Shown here: positions 35,586 to 44,881 of the stretch, piece by piece | Position numbering within the stretch: the first letter of the stretch is position 1 | How the letters are laid out: each line of letters starts with the position of its first letter | From: JANWXD01 sp037446115 | Lineage (GTDB): Bacteria > Acidobacteriota > Terriglobia > Bryobacterales > Bryobacteraceae | Length of the DNA stretch: 64,000 nucleotides | Reading direction: 5' to 3' | Assembly (NCBI GenBank): GCA_037446115.1 | Contig: JBBIJF010000023.1 | Coordinates: forward strand, 1-64,000 | Notes under the pieces: model-generated | Database searches by the model: none | What the model was told of the DNA's origin: nothing | What the model saw: the letters and a program-made list of their open reading frames with translations, nothing else | Position numbers and translations under genes: made by a program

Positions 35586-35766
35586 TTCCCCTCCAGTATA
35601 GGACGGCGACACCGATCCACCCGCCGAACATTCGATCACCGCGGCGGCCGCCAATTGCCTGGTGCGGCCAAGCCTCGGCCGCCGGCTCAGCTCCTCCGGG
35701 CGCACAGCATGCCAATACCTCGCCGGCCCGCGCCCGGCCGGCCCGGGATCGAGGTTTAATAGTCGT

Positions 35767-36618
35767 ATGACGCGAGCGGCCTTTGTTTGCTTGATCGCGG
35801 CCGCCGGGGGGCTGAGCCAGCCGTTCCGCGATGCGCCGGCGATTCCAGAGTGGGTTGCGGTGGACTCCAACCTCCGCTACGACCAGTATCCGGAGACCGT
35901 GCTCGACGTGATGCAGCCCAAAACGGCGGCGGCCGGCCGCCGCCCCGGCGTCATCGTGATTCACGGCGGCGGCTGGGTTCGCGGCTCACGGGAGCAGATG
36001 ATCAACGGGTTCTGCATCCCCTTCCTCGAGCAAGGCTTCGTGGTGGCCAACGTGGGCTACCGGCTGGCGAAAGTCGCACCTGCTCCTGCCGCCGTGACCG
36101 ACGTGCTGACGGCCACTCAGTGGTTCCTGCGCAACGCAGGACGGTTCAACGTGGACCGGGACCGCGTCGTCGTCACAGGGGCGTCGGCCGGAGGCCACCT
36201 GGCCCTCATGGTGGGCATGACCCCGAAAAGTGCGCGGCTCGGACCGCAGGTCAAGGTCGCCGCGGTTATTAACGTCTACGGGATTACCGACGTCGCCGAT
36301 CAGATCCAGGGCACCAACCAGCGGCCGTACGCCCTGGAATGGATTCCGGATCAACCCGGGCGTCTGGAGCTGGCACGCCGGCTCTCGCCGCTCAGCTATG
36401 TCCGGCGCGATGTGCCCCCGATTCTCACCGTCCACGGGGACGCCGATCAGACGGTCCCCTACGAGCACGGCGTCCGGCTCACCAAAGCGTTGCGGGATGC
36501 GGGCGCCGACGCCCAGCTCATCCCTGTACCCCAGGGAGGACACGGTTTCACGAAAGAACAGTGGGAGGCGCTGCTGCCGCAGATCTTTGCGTTTCTCAAG
36601 CAGCGCCGGATCCTGTAG
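35767..36618 (+). CDS. Exported alpha/beta-hydrolase (esterase/lipase family)
   Basis: 283 residues with a signal-like N-terminus. The oxyanion text HGGGWVRGS, nucleophile elbow GASAGGHLAL, acid region HGDADQTVPYEH and histidine in GGHGF complete a catalytic triad like that of BD-FAE/acetyl-esterase proteins. TTTAAT lies 6 nt before ATG 35767 and there is no ribosome site, so the mRNA may be leaderless. Substrate unknown; carbohydrate esters are a fair guess from the CBM9-like neighbour. Confidence 0.88.
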   Translation: MTRAAFVCLIAAAGGLSQPFRDAPAIPEWVAVDSNLRYDQYPETVLDVMQPKTAAAGRRPGVIVIHGGGWVRGSREQMINGFCIPFLEQGFVVANVGYRLAKVAPAPAAVTDVLTATQWFLRNAGRFNVDRDRVVVTGASAGGHLALMVGMTPKSARLGPQVKVAAVINVYGITDVADQIQGTNQRPYALEWIPDQPGRLELARRLSPLSYVRRDVPPILTVHGDADQTVPYEHGVRLTKALRDAGADAQLIPVPQGGHGFTKEQWEALLPQIFAFLKQRRIL

Positions 36619-36639
36619 CCGCCGGCACCACAAACCTCC

Positions 36640-36870
36640 GAAGCGCACCCCGGGCCAGGCGCGCATCCGGAGTCTGGAAGCCCTCACCGCGGCCCACGGC
36701 GCGGGGTACTTCGCCGCCACCGCCTTGACTGCCTGGCTCGTGTTTGCGAAGCTGGGCGTGGGGCTGCTGTGCAAAGCGTGGATCAACCTCGACCGGATCT
36801 GGGCCGCGGCGCGGATCCTCACCGGGGCGGCGACCCCGTTTTTTGAGCGAACTCTTCAGCCACCGGAGGG
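36640..36870 (+). pseudogene. Possible membrane-protein remnant
   Basis: One + frame in the 255-nt gap reads like membrane protein text (TAWLVFAKLGVGLLCKAW, then RIWAAARILTGAATPFF) but has no start codon and runs into the next gene out of frame. It resembles the end of a small transporter. Otherwise the gap holds only the GGAGGGG ribosome site for the DUF4242 gene. Confidence 0.3.
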
Positions 36871-36873
36871 GCT

Positions 36874-37152
36874 ATGCGACTCTTTGTCATCGAGCGCGAT
36901 ATTCCGCAAGTGGGAACCCTCGAGCGGGAGCAATTGCGCCAGGCCGCTCGGAAGTCCAACGAGGTACTGCGCCAGCTGGGACCGGACATCCAGTGGGTGG
37001 AGTCCTACGTCGCCGACCACAAGCTGTTCTGCATCTACCGCGCCGCCGACGAAGCCCTGATCCGCCGGCACGCGGAGTTGAGCGGATTCCCGGCGCACCG
37101 CATCACCGAAATCCGCCGCAAAGTGGATCCCACGACCGCCGTCTCAGACTGA
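36874..37152 (+). CDS. DUF4242 (SCO4226-like, nickel-binding) protein
   Basis: 92 residues with the DUF4242 pattern: MRLFVIERDIPQVG, then VESYVADHKLFCIYRA and a closing HAELSGFPAHRITEIR. The family is a ferredoxin-like fold; one member from Streptomyces binds nickel. A strong GGAGGGG lies just before the ATG. No metabolic link is visible from the neighbours. Confidence 0.85.
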   Translation: MRLFVIERDIPQVGTLEREQLRQAARKSNEVLRQLGPDIQWVESYVADHKLFCIYRAADEALIRRHAELSGFPAHRITEIRRKVDPTTAVSD

Positions 37153-37194
37153 GCCGCCCGGCGTTGCACAACACCGTCCGGACTCTCTGATACG

Positions 37195-39879
37195 ATGGCA
37201 GCAACCCCCGGGGGCGGCGTGTCCGGCAAAATTCCGGAAACCATCGGGCGCTACCGGCTGCTTTCCCGTCTCGGCGGAGGCGGCATGGGGGAAGTGTATC
37301 TGGCGCGCGACAGCCTGCTCGAACGCAACGTCGCTCTCAAGATCCTGGCGCCCGACACCGCGGCGGATCCGGAGCGGATGCGCCGCTTCGAACAGGAGGC
37401 CCGGGCCGCCGCGGCCCTGAATCATCCCAACATCGCGCATATCTACGAGGCCGGCGAGGTCTCCGGGCTGCGTTTCCTGGCCATGGAATACGTCGAGGGC
37501 CGTACCCTTGCCGAGCAGATCCGCGCCGGCGCGCCGGATCTGACCTCCGTCGTGGACCTCGCTGTTCAGGCGGCCGACGCCGTCGCCGAGGCCCACCGTC
37601 ACGGGATCACTCACCGCGACCTCAAGCCCTCCAACCTGATGGTGACCCCGCGGGGCCAACTCAAGGTGCTCGATTTCGGCCTCGCCAAGATCGCCGGTCC
37701 TCTGCGGGAAAAGGCCATGGCCACGGGCCCGAACGCCCCCACGCGCACCGTGGCCATGCCCATCACGGAATCCGGTGCCGTGGTGGGCACGGTGCACTAC
37801 ATGAGCCCGGAGCAGGCCCTGGGCCGGGAAGTGGATCACCGCAGCGACATCTTCAGCCTCGGCGCCGTGCTCTACGAAATGGCCACCGGCCGGCCGGCCT
37901 TTCCCGGCAACACCGCCGCCGCCGTCTTTGACGGCATCCTGAATCACACACCGGCGCCGATGCGCGACATGAATCCGCAAGTGCCGCCCGAGCTCGAACG
38001 GGCCGTTTTCAAGGCCTTGGAAAAAGACCCGGACCTGCGCTATCAGACCGCCGCCGATCTGCGGGCCGAGCTGCGCCGCATCCAGCGCGATTCCGGAAGC
38101 GTGGCCGCGGTTTCCCGCCCGGCGCGGCGTTCCCGCTTCTGGCTTTGGGGGGCCGTGGCTGTGGCGCTGGTGGTTGCCGCCGTAGTGGTCGCACGCCGCC
38201 GCGCGCCGGCCTCTCCCGCCGCGCGGGTTGCCGCGCCGCTCACCAGCTACCCCGGCAACGAAAGTCAGACCAGCTTCTCGCCCGACGGCAATCAGGTCGC
38301 TTTCGCCTGGAATGGAGAGACCGAAACCGATTGGGACATCTACGTCAAAGTCGTCGGCGCCGGTACGCCGCTGCGCCTCACGCACAATCCCGCCACCGAC
38401 TACAGCCCCGCCTGGTCCCCCGACGGAAAACACATCGCCTTCCTGCGCGAATCTGAAAAAGGCTCCGCCTTCCTCATCATCCCCGCCCTCGGCGGATTGG
38501 AACAAAAAGTGGCCGACGCGTTTGGAGCCCGTATCGGCCTCAACACTCCCTACGCCGCCTGGATGCCCGGCGGGTCGAGCCTGATCCTGGTCAACAAGGA
38601 GCCCGCCGGCGGCCCCATGCGACTCTACCAGCTTTCGCTGGCCGACGGCCGCAATCAGCTTCTCACCGATCCTCCCGCGGGCTGGCTCGGCGACAGCAGT
38701 CCTGTAGTCTCTCCGGACGGCAGCCGTCTGGCTTTCGTCCGTACGGCGAGTCTGGCCGTCCAGGACATCTACGTCATGCGATTCGCCGACCGCCGTCCCC
38801 GGCGCCTCACCTTCGACAGGCGGCGCATTTTCGGCCTGGCCTGGAGCCCGCTGAGCGGCAAGCTCATCTTTTCTTCGGCGCGAGGCGGAGCCTCGCGTTT
38901 GTGGCAGGTGGCGCCCTCCGGAGGAGAACCGGAGCCGCTGGCGGGAGGCATCGGCGAGAATGCCACCTTCCTTGCCGTTTCCCGCCAGGGCACCCGGCTG
39001 GCCTACACACGCTCCGTGATTGATACCAACATCTGGCGGTATCCCATCCCCGGCAAGGCTACCGCCGGCGAGAAACCCACACGCCTTCTCGCCTCGACCC
39101 GGCATGAACAGGGCCCCAGGTACTCCCCCGACGGACGGCGCATCGCATTCTCCTCCAATCGCTCCGGCACGCAAGAGATCTGGGTGAGCGACCGTGACGG
39201 CGTGAACGCCAATCGCCTGACTTCGTTCGCCGGGCCCGCAACCGGAAGCCCGGCCTGGTCGCCGGACGGCCGAAGTCTGGCCTTCGATTCGCGCCCCGGA
39301 GGCAACCCCGACATCTACGTCATCTCCGCCGAGGGCGGCCCGCCGCGACGGCTCACGACCGAATCCAGCCAGGACGTGCTTCCCCGATGGTCCCGGGACG
39401 GCGCCTTCGTCTATTTCGCATCCAACCGCACCGGCCGTTTCGAAGTTTGGAAAGTCCCCGCCGCCGGCGGCCTTGCCCTCCAGGTGACGCACGAGGGCGG
39501 CTTCCACGCGGTGGAATCCGAAGATGGCGGCTACGTCTATTACGCCAAGTCGCCCACGGAACACGGTCTGTGGCGCGTGGAAGCCAGGGGCGGCCGCGAG
39601 GAGCCCGTGCTGGCCTCCTTCCGCCGCGGCTTCTGGGGTTACTGGGCCCTCGCCGCCGGCGGCATTTACTTTCTCCACCGCGAGGAAATCGAAGGAGAGG
39701 GCGTGCGCTATTTTCTGCGCTTTCTGGATCTAGCCACCCGGCGCGAGCGCCTGGTGATGCCGCTCCCGCGCCGCCCCTTCAACGCCGGGCTCGACATCGC
39801 CCCCGACGGCACTCACTTCCTCTACACCCAGGTGGACCAGAGCGACACCGACATCATGCTGGTCGAAAACTTCCGCTGA
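37195..39879 (+). CDS. Membrane serine/threonine kinase with PD40 beta-propeller
   Basis: 894 residues. The N-terminal Hanks-type kinase has the glycine loop LGGGGMGEVYLA, Lys49 in ALKIL, HRDLKPSN at 140-147 and DFG at 160-162, so it should be active. One transmembrane helix lies at about 314-333. The extracytoplasmic part is a TolB/PD40-type propeller with repeated blocks such as FSPDGNQVAFAW, WSPDGKHIAFLR and YSPDGRRIAFSS. This design is very common in Acidobacteriota. Only 16 nt separate it from the next gene, so it probably heads the CHAT operon and may phosphorylate its products. Confidence 0.92.
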   Translation: MAATPGGGVSGKIPETIGRYRLLSRLGGGGMGEVYLARDSLLERNVALKILAPDTAADPERMRRFEQEARAAAALNHPNIAHIYEAGEVSGLRFLAMEYVEGRTLAEQIRAGAPDLTSVVDLAVQAADAVAEAHRHGITHRDLKPSNLMVTPRGQLKVLDFGLAKIAGPLREKAMATGPNAPTRTVAMPITESGAVVGTVHYMSPEQALGREVDHRSDIFSLGAVLYEMATGRPAFPGNTAAAVFDGILNHTPAPMRDMNPQVPPELERAVFKALEKDPDLRYQTAADLRAELRRIQRDSGSVAAVSRPARRSRFWLWGAVAVALVVAAVVVARRRAPASPAARVAAPLTSYPGNESQTSFSPDGNQVAFAWNGETETDWDIYVKVVGAGTPLRLTHNPATDYSPAWSPDGKHIAFLRESEKGSAFLIIPALGGLEQKVADAFGARIGLNTPYAAWMPGGSSLILVNKEPAGGPMRLYQLSLADGRNQLLTDPPAGWLGDSSPVVSPDGSRLAFVRTASLAVQDIYVMRFADRRPRRLTFDRRRIFGLAWSPLSGKLIFSSARGGASRLWQVAPSGGEPEPLAGGIGENATFLAVSRQGTRLAYTRSVIDTNIWRYPIPGKATAGEKPTRLLASTRHEQGPRYSPDGRRIAFSSNRSGTQEIWVSDRDGVNANRLTSFAGPATGSPAWSPDGRSLAFDSRPGGNPDIYVISAEGGPPRRLTTESSQDVLPRWSRDGAFVYFASNRTGRFEVWKVPAAGGLALQVTHEGGFHAVESEDGGYVYYAKSPTEHGLWRVEARGGREEPVLASFRRGFWGYWALAAGGIYFLHREEIEGEGVRYFLRFLDLATRRERLVMPLPRRPFNAGLDIAPDGTHFLYTQVDQSDTDIMLVENFR

Positions 39880-39895
39880 GAACGGAGGAGTACTC

Positions 39896-40990
39896 ATGGA
39901 GTTCAGCGAACTCTGGAAGACGATCCAGGCCAGGATCATCAGCAGCCCCCGCACCCAGCCCGGCGTGGTCGCCATCCCGCGCGACCACGTGGACCGCAAT
40001 CACGACGGCTCGCTCGATTTCACCTTCCGCAAGGACCAGCATTACTTCAGCGTGGTCGTCAACGAAATGTTTCTCGGCCGAGCTCGCAACTGGTTCTCCA
40101 CCATCGAGCCCCTGGTCTATGTCGTTACGGAATTCACCTACCAGGGCAAGCGCCACGCGGCCCCCTTCGCAGTCGGCCCCGGCTTACTGAAGGAACGGGG
40201 GATTCCCGACAGCGTGGCGAGCGGCACCATCCTTCGCAACACGTGCGCCTGCGGCCCCCATCCCTACCGCGGCGGCGGTCTGACGCTCTCCGTCGTCCTC
40301 TGTGCGGCCCAGACCGGCAGCGCCCTCCGGCCTGCCCTCAAGCTGATTGAGAGCACCGCGGCCGCCCTCGGTTTTTCGCCCGCCCTGAGCCCGTATCTCA
40401 AAGTGGCCGGGATCCTGATGGACGGCTTCGAGACCCTGTTTGACACCGGCGCCGTCGCACCGCTCGTGGGATTTCGCGACTCCTTCGGGCCCGCCTCCGG
40501 AAGTCCTCTCCAGCCGGGTTATTTCGCCCTGATTGACAGCCCCGGCGTGGATCCCCGGCGCCTCTGGGTGCGCCACAACCAGCTCTATGAAGGGGACACG
40601 CTCGAGGCCTCCGCCCCGTACCGCGGCGCGGACTTCGTCCTCTACAGCATCGGCTGCCCCGGTGAAGCGCGCGACGACGTCGAAGAGCTCCCCTTTAACG
40701 AATTGTGGAAACGCGTGCGGGAAGAGGCCGCCTCCCCGGTGGAGGATCCCAACTACAAGAACGCCAGGCAGCTCATGGTCACTCTGTATCAGTCCATCAT
40801 CCTCAGTCCCGATCTCACCGAACCGCACGCCGACGCCCTCGCCGAGGAATATGCCGCGCGCATGAAAAAGATCCACGCGGAGGCCGTCAAATATGGGATG
40901 ATGGCCGGGGAGGAACGGGCGCCCTCCTCAGAGCAGCAACGCGCCGGCCGGGCCCGCAAGCTCTCCTGGGCGCTGCTCGAGGCGAATTAG
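39896..40990 (+). CDS. Uncharacterised protein in CHAT operon
   Basis: 364 residues; I do not recognise it. It is soluble with no signal peptide or membrane segment. A cysteine-glycine stretch NTCACGPHPYRGGG near residue 122 may bind a metal or form an active loop. The C-terminal 100 residues are helical and charged. GGAGG lies just before the ATG. It sits between the receptor kinase and the CHAT peptidase with gaps of 16 and 7 nt, so it is likely a substrate, adaptor or regulator of that set. Confidence 0.7.
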   Translation: MEFSELWKTIQARIISSPRTQPGVVAIPRDHVDRNHDGSLDFTFRKDQHYFSVVVNEMFLGRARNWFSTIEPLVYVVTEFTYQGKRHAAPFAVGPGLLKERGIPDSVASGTILRNTCACGPHPYRGGGLTLSVVLCAAQTGSALRPALKLIESTAAALGFSPALSPYLKVAGILMDGFETLFDTGAVAPLVGFRDSFGPASGSPLQPGYFALIDSPGVDPRRLWVRHNQLYEGDTLEASAPYRGADFVLYSIGCPGEARDDVEELPFNELWKRVREEAASPVEDPNYKNARQLMVTLYQSIILSPDLTEPHADALAEEYAARMKKIHAEAVKYGMMAGEERAPSSEQQRAGRARKLSWALLEAN

Positions 40991-40997
40991 GCAGCTC

Positions 40998-42362
40998 ATG
41001 AAGGCGGCCAAGTACGTGGATTGCACCCTCATCCTGGAAAATGAAAAGACGCTGTCGCTGCAATACTACGACGAGGACGGGACCCGGTGCTCCGAAAAGG
41101 GCGAGCTCGGCTCCGACCCCGTCGTCCGCCTCACCGTAAAACGCTTGAACGAGTGGGTCAACTTCGGCCTGAAACAGCAGGAAGCCACCCGCGGAAAGCA
41201 AAATCCGGTCACCGTGGATGACTTGCGCGTCATCGGGCTCAACCTCTACCGCATCCTCTTCAGCGACGGGAAAATCCGGGACAAGTTCCACGACGTCTAC
41301 CGGCGGTTCCAGGCGGCCTACAAAGAGCAGGCCGAGCAGAGCGGCGAAGGCCTCCGGCTGCGCCTGCGGATCGTCTTTGAAAAGGCCGCCGAAAGCCTGG
41401 GGCGGTTGCCCTGGGAGTTCCTTTTCGTTCCCGACGAGGATAATCCGGAACGGGGCTTCTTCTTCGCGGGCGAGCGGACCGAACTGATCCTGACCCGCTA
41501 TGTCCCGGTCTCGGACCTGGTCAAGAAACTCAGCCCTCCTGCGCCGTCCCGGCTGAAAATCCTGGTGGCCGTCTCCGAGCCGAGCGGACTCGGCGCGGTG
41601 GACGAATCCGAGTTCCAGCGCCTTCTGGCTCAGATCTGCGAGATCACCCGGGAGGAAATCCCGGTGCTTCGGGGCGCCGACTGCACCTATCAGAGGCTCG
41701 GCAAGACGCTGGATGCCTACCGGCCCCACATCTTCCACTACATCGGCCACGGAGAGGAGGGCCGGCTTGCGCTCGTCAAATCGCCCGAAGATCCCGACTA
41801 TGACGAAGGCGAAGGTGAACGCCCCGTGCGCTGGGTCACCAGTGAGCAGTTCCGGAAGCTGTTCGGAGTCGCGAAACCCCGCCTCGTGTTCCTGCACGCC
41901 TGCAAGGGCGCTGCGGCCTCCTCCCAGGACGCCTTTAGCAGTTGCGCGCGCCAGCTGGTCTACGCCGACATCGCGGCCGTGGTCGCCATGCAGTACAGCA
42001 TCTCCAGTCACGATGCCAACCTGTTCGCCAAGACCTTTTACGAAGAACTCGGCCGGGGCCGCGACGTGGACGAAGCCGTGAAGGCCGGCAGGCTGGCCCT
42101 CGGGGGCAAGGTCTGGCCGTTCTGGGAGCATCCCCGCTTCGGCACGCCGGTGGTCTACCTCCAGACCGACAAGCCCATCGTCCTGCCCTTGCCGGAGGAG
42201 CAGGAGTCGCGCGAGGCCGCCGCTCGCACGCAGCCCGTGCCCGCCGGGGGATCGCGTGTGGCGGTCCCCGCGCCTGCCGTCGCTGCCTCCCCCCGGCCCG
42301 GCTCCAGCGAGGCTGCACCGTGGCCGGGCGGGCAGAAGCCCCAAACCGGGTTCGAAGGATAG
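40998..42362 (+). CDS. CHAT-domain caspase-like peptidase
   Basis: 454 residues. The CHAT domain occupies about 120-400. Catalytic His251 lies in HYIGHGEEG and Cys302 in VFLHACKGAA, the normal dyad of clan CD peptidases. An N-terminal domain of about 115 residues has no family I can name, and the last 50 residues are a Pro/Ala-rich tail. CHAT proteases are activated by partner sensors, often TPR proteins, as in TPR-CHAT of type III-E CRISPR. A TPR protein is the next gene, 6 nt away. Confidence 0.88.
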   Translation: MKAAKYVDCTLILENEKTLSLQYYDEDGTRCSEKGELGSDPVVRLTVKRLNEWVNFGLKQQEATRGKQNPVTVDDLRVIGLNLYRILFSDGKIRDKFHDVYRRFQAAYKEQAEQSGEGLRLRLRIVFEKAAESLGRLPWEFLFVPDEDNPERGFFFAGERTELILTRYVPVSDLVKKLSPPAPSRLKILVAVSEPSGLGAVDESEFQRLLAQICEITREEIPVLRGADCTYQRLGKTLDAYRPHIFHYIGHGEEGRLALVKSPEDPDYDEGEGERPVRWVTSEQFRKLFGVAKPRLVFLHACKGAAASSQDAFSSCARQLVYADIAAVVAMQYSISSHDANLFAKTFYEELGRGRDVDEAVKAGRLALGGKVWPFWEHPRFGTPVVYLQTDKPIVLPLPEEQESREAAARTQPVPAGGSRVAVPAPAVAASPRPGSSEAAPWPGGQKPQTGFEG

Positions 42363-42368
42363 CGTTCG

Positions 42369-44879
42369 ATGCGCGCCCCGGTTGACAAGGATCTGGAGGC
42401 GGCTTTTCCGGAAGCCTACGCGCGGGCCGCGCGCGCCGGCGCCGAAATGCGCGCTGCCGCCGAAGCCCTGGAGTCGGTTCGGGACGCCCTCCGGGCCGGC
42501 GCGGATCTCTTCGATCTCTGGGCTCGGTTCGACGAACAGATCGGCCGTGCCGATCTGGACCGCCTCGTACCCACACTGGTGTGGCTGCGCGGCGAGTTCC
42601 AGCGTGCCGGGGTGAGCCGTGCCGCCGCAACGCTCGCCGAGGAATTCTACCGGCATCCGCGCGCCGGGTGGCGCGCCTGGATGCGCCTTTACCTCCGTTC
42701 GTTTGATGAGCGCGGCTTTCGCCGCTCCTTCGGCGAGGGGATCGCAACCGGCGCCTTGCGCTGGTCCCCGTCCGCAGACTGGCCCGTCGAACGGATCCGC
42801 GACGCGGTCGGCAAGGTCCTCCGCAACCGCTGGGCCGATGCCTACGACTGGTTCCTCTTCCTCTCCGAGCAGGAGGAACTGCCAGGACCCGATCGCGCGG
42901 CTGCTTTGTGCGTCGCTGCCGAAGTCCAGATCTACCATTTCGTCCGGCCCGCGCAGGCCAGGCGCCTGCTCGAACGCGCCGCGGAAATCGCACCGGGTGA
43001 CCCTTCGGTGATCCGGTGCTGGGGCGAGTACTGGCTGCTCGTGGAAGAGCCGGATCGAGCCCGCGAGTGCTTCGAGCGCCTCGTCCGTGAGCGGCCCGGC
43101 CTGGCCGACGGCTTCGTGGGCCTCGGTGACTGTGCCGACAAGGCCGGAGACCGCACCGCCGCAGAAAGTTATTACAACCAAGCCGTGACCAATGCTCCGG
43201 GCATGCGCGACGGCTACCGCCAGCTGCTCAACTGGCATGGCAAAGAAGAGTGGTTTCGCCACCGGGAGGCGCTGGTGGAGTCGCTCTTCCGCCGCCTGCT
43301 GGCCCTGTCGGACCACGAGCCCCATACCTGGGTCGAGCTGGGCTCCGTCTACAAACAGAACCGCCGCTTCGAAGACGCCCGCCGCTGCTTCCAAAGAGCC
43401 ATCGAGCTGGACCCGGCCTGCTCGCTGGCACAAGTCTGGTTGGCCTATACCTGGCTCGATGAAGCGGCCGAAGCGGGCATTGGCACGCCGCGCGGCGCCG
43501 AGCTGCTCGAAGCCGCCCGGAGCCATTTCGCGGAGGCGATCCGGGCCGCGCCGGATGCTTTGGACGGCTACTGGGGTCTCAGCGGCCTCGAGATGACACG
43601 GGGCGACTGGGCGGCAGCCCTGCGGTGGTGCGAGCAGGGGCTGGCCTGCCACCCGGATTGGGAGCCAAGCCTGCGCCTGCGCCGGGCGCACATTCTCCGC
43701 CACTTAGGGCGCCAAGCCGAAGCGCTCGCCGATATGGAGCGCTCCATCGCCCTCGAGCCCGGCAGCCCCCAAGCCTCCGAAATCCTCAGCGACTTGGCGG
43801 GCGATTTTCTCGAAGCGGGCGACAACAATAGCCTCAGCCGCGTACTGGAGGCTGCCCGCGGGCTCCAGGGTAGAGCCGGGGTGGCCGGCTTCGCCAACCG
43901 CCTCGGGAACCTGTACTACCGCGTGGGCAACTTTGCCGCAGCCGCCTCCTGCTACCGGCAGGCGATCGAGGCGACCCCGCAGGACGATGTCCTGCACTCC
44001 AATCTGGCGCTCGCCCTCGAGCGGCTCCGCCAGCCCGGCTGCAGGCTGGATGAACTGGGCGAAGCTGTGGCGGCCCTCGGTCGCGCAGCCGAGCTGCGGC
44101 CGGACAATGCCGCCTACAAGAGCCGGCGTGCGGATCTCGAAGCCGAGCGCCGCTTCGTCGAACTCTACGGCGAAGCGGCGTTGCAACTGGAGCCGTACGT
44201 GACCCCGATCCGCGTGGAAGCCGGCCGGCAGATCCTGCCCGATATCCTCAATGCAGAGCAAGACGCCCTTTCCGAGGCCACCCTGGAGCGTATCGAAGCG
44301 CTTCGGGCGGCCATCCGCGAACGCTACGGCCTCACGATCCCGGGCGTCCGCTTCTCCGTGCTGAACCAGGAAGGCTCCGCCGGCAACGACTACGTCATCC
44401 GCATTTTCGACCGCTACGAATACGCAGGCGCCGTGGAGCCGGGCGGTCGTTTCCTGCCCGCGCCGCTGCGGCCGGCAGGCATTGAACCTCCGCCCGGGCT
44501 GTGGCTCAAGGCCGACGTTACGGCCCAGCCGGAGGGAGAGGTTTGGACGGTGGCCGGCTACGTGCTCGAGCATCTGCGCGCCGTCGTCGAGCATCATCTG
44601 GTCCGGTTCGCCGGCCATCAAGAAGTCTCCGAGATGTTGAAGCGCTCCGAATCGGACAGCGCCGCAGAAATTCTCAGCCGGCCCGGCGAACTCACCGCCT
44701 TCGTCCGAACGCTGCGCCTGCTGCTCGAACGCAGAATTCCTGTCGCAGATCTCGCGCGGATCGCCGCCGAGTTTGTCCATCTAAGGCAGTCCGGCGCCGC
44801 CCCGGAAGCGATCGCCGCGTGGCTCGCTTTACAGTTGGCCCCGCCGGCGACTTCCGGTCCAGCGCCGGTTACGGTTTGA
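42369..44879 (+). CDS. TPR protein with FlhA-C-like C-terminal domain
   Basis: 836 residues. From about 160 to 590 there are many TPR units, e.g. WGEYWLLVEEPDRARECF, ELGSVYKQNRRFEDARRCF and NLALALERLRQPG. From about 608 to 815 the text matches the cytoplasmic domain of FlhA-type export gate proteins: EAGRQILPDILN, then EHHLVRFAGHQEVSEML and LLLERRIPVADLARI (compare H-E-GRQEVQ-LL and LLRERVPIRDL in FlhA). No membrane part is present, so this is a repurposed soluble domain. The probable role is sensing or scaffolding for the CHAT peptidase encoded just upstream. Confidence 0.8.
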   Translation: MRAPVDKDLEAAFPEAYARAARAGAEMRAAAEALESVRDALRAGADLFDLWARFDEQIGRADLDRLVPTLVWLRGEFQRAGVSRAAATLAEEFYRHPRAGWRAWMRLYLRSFDERGFRRSFGEGIATGALRWSPSADWPVERIRDAVGKVLRNRWADAYDWFLFLSEQEELPGPDRAAALCVAAEVQIYHFVRPAQARRLLERAAEIAPGDPSVIRCWGEYWLLVEEPDRARECFERLVRERPGLADGFVGLGDCADKAGDRTAAESYYNQAVTNAPGMRDGYRQLLNWHGKEEWFRHREALVESLFRRLLALSDHEPHTWVELGSVYKQNRRFEDARRCFQRAIELDPACSLAQVWLAYTWLDEAAEAGIGTPRGAELLEAARSHFAEAIRAAPDALDGYWGLSGLEMTRGDWAAALRWCEQGLACHPDWEPSLRLRRAHILRHLGRQAEALADMERSIALEPGSPQASEILSDLAGDFLEAGDNNSLSRVLEAARGLQGRAGVAGFANRLGNLYYRVGNFAAAASCYRQAIEATPQDDVLHSNLALALERLRQPGCRLDELGEAVAALGRAAELRPDNAAYKSRRADLEAERRFVELYGEAALQLEPYVTPIRVEAGRQILPDILNAEQDALSEATLERIEALRAAIRERYGLTIPGVRFSVLNQEGSAGNDYVIRIFDRYEYAGAVEPGGRFLPAPLRPAGIEPPPGLWLKADVTAQPEGEVWTVAGYVLEHLRAVVEHHLVRFAGHQEVSEMLKRSESDSAAEILSRPGELTAFVRTLRLLLERRIPVADLARIAAEFVHLRQSGAAPEAIAAWLALQLAPPATSGPAPVTV

Positions 44880-44881
44880 TC

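Noticed and set aside
40887..43703. Very long minus-strand open frame (938 codons)
   Set aside because: Antisense of the CHAT and TPR genes; low-complexity composition and no motif, a product of high GC. The same applies to 37144-39678 and 1243-3150 on the minus strand.
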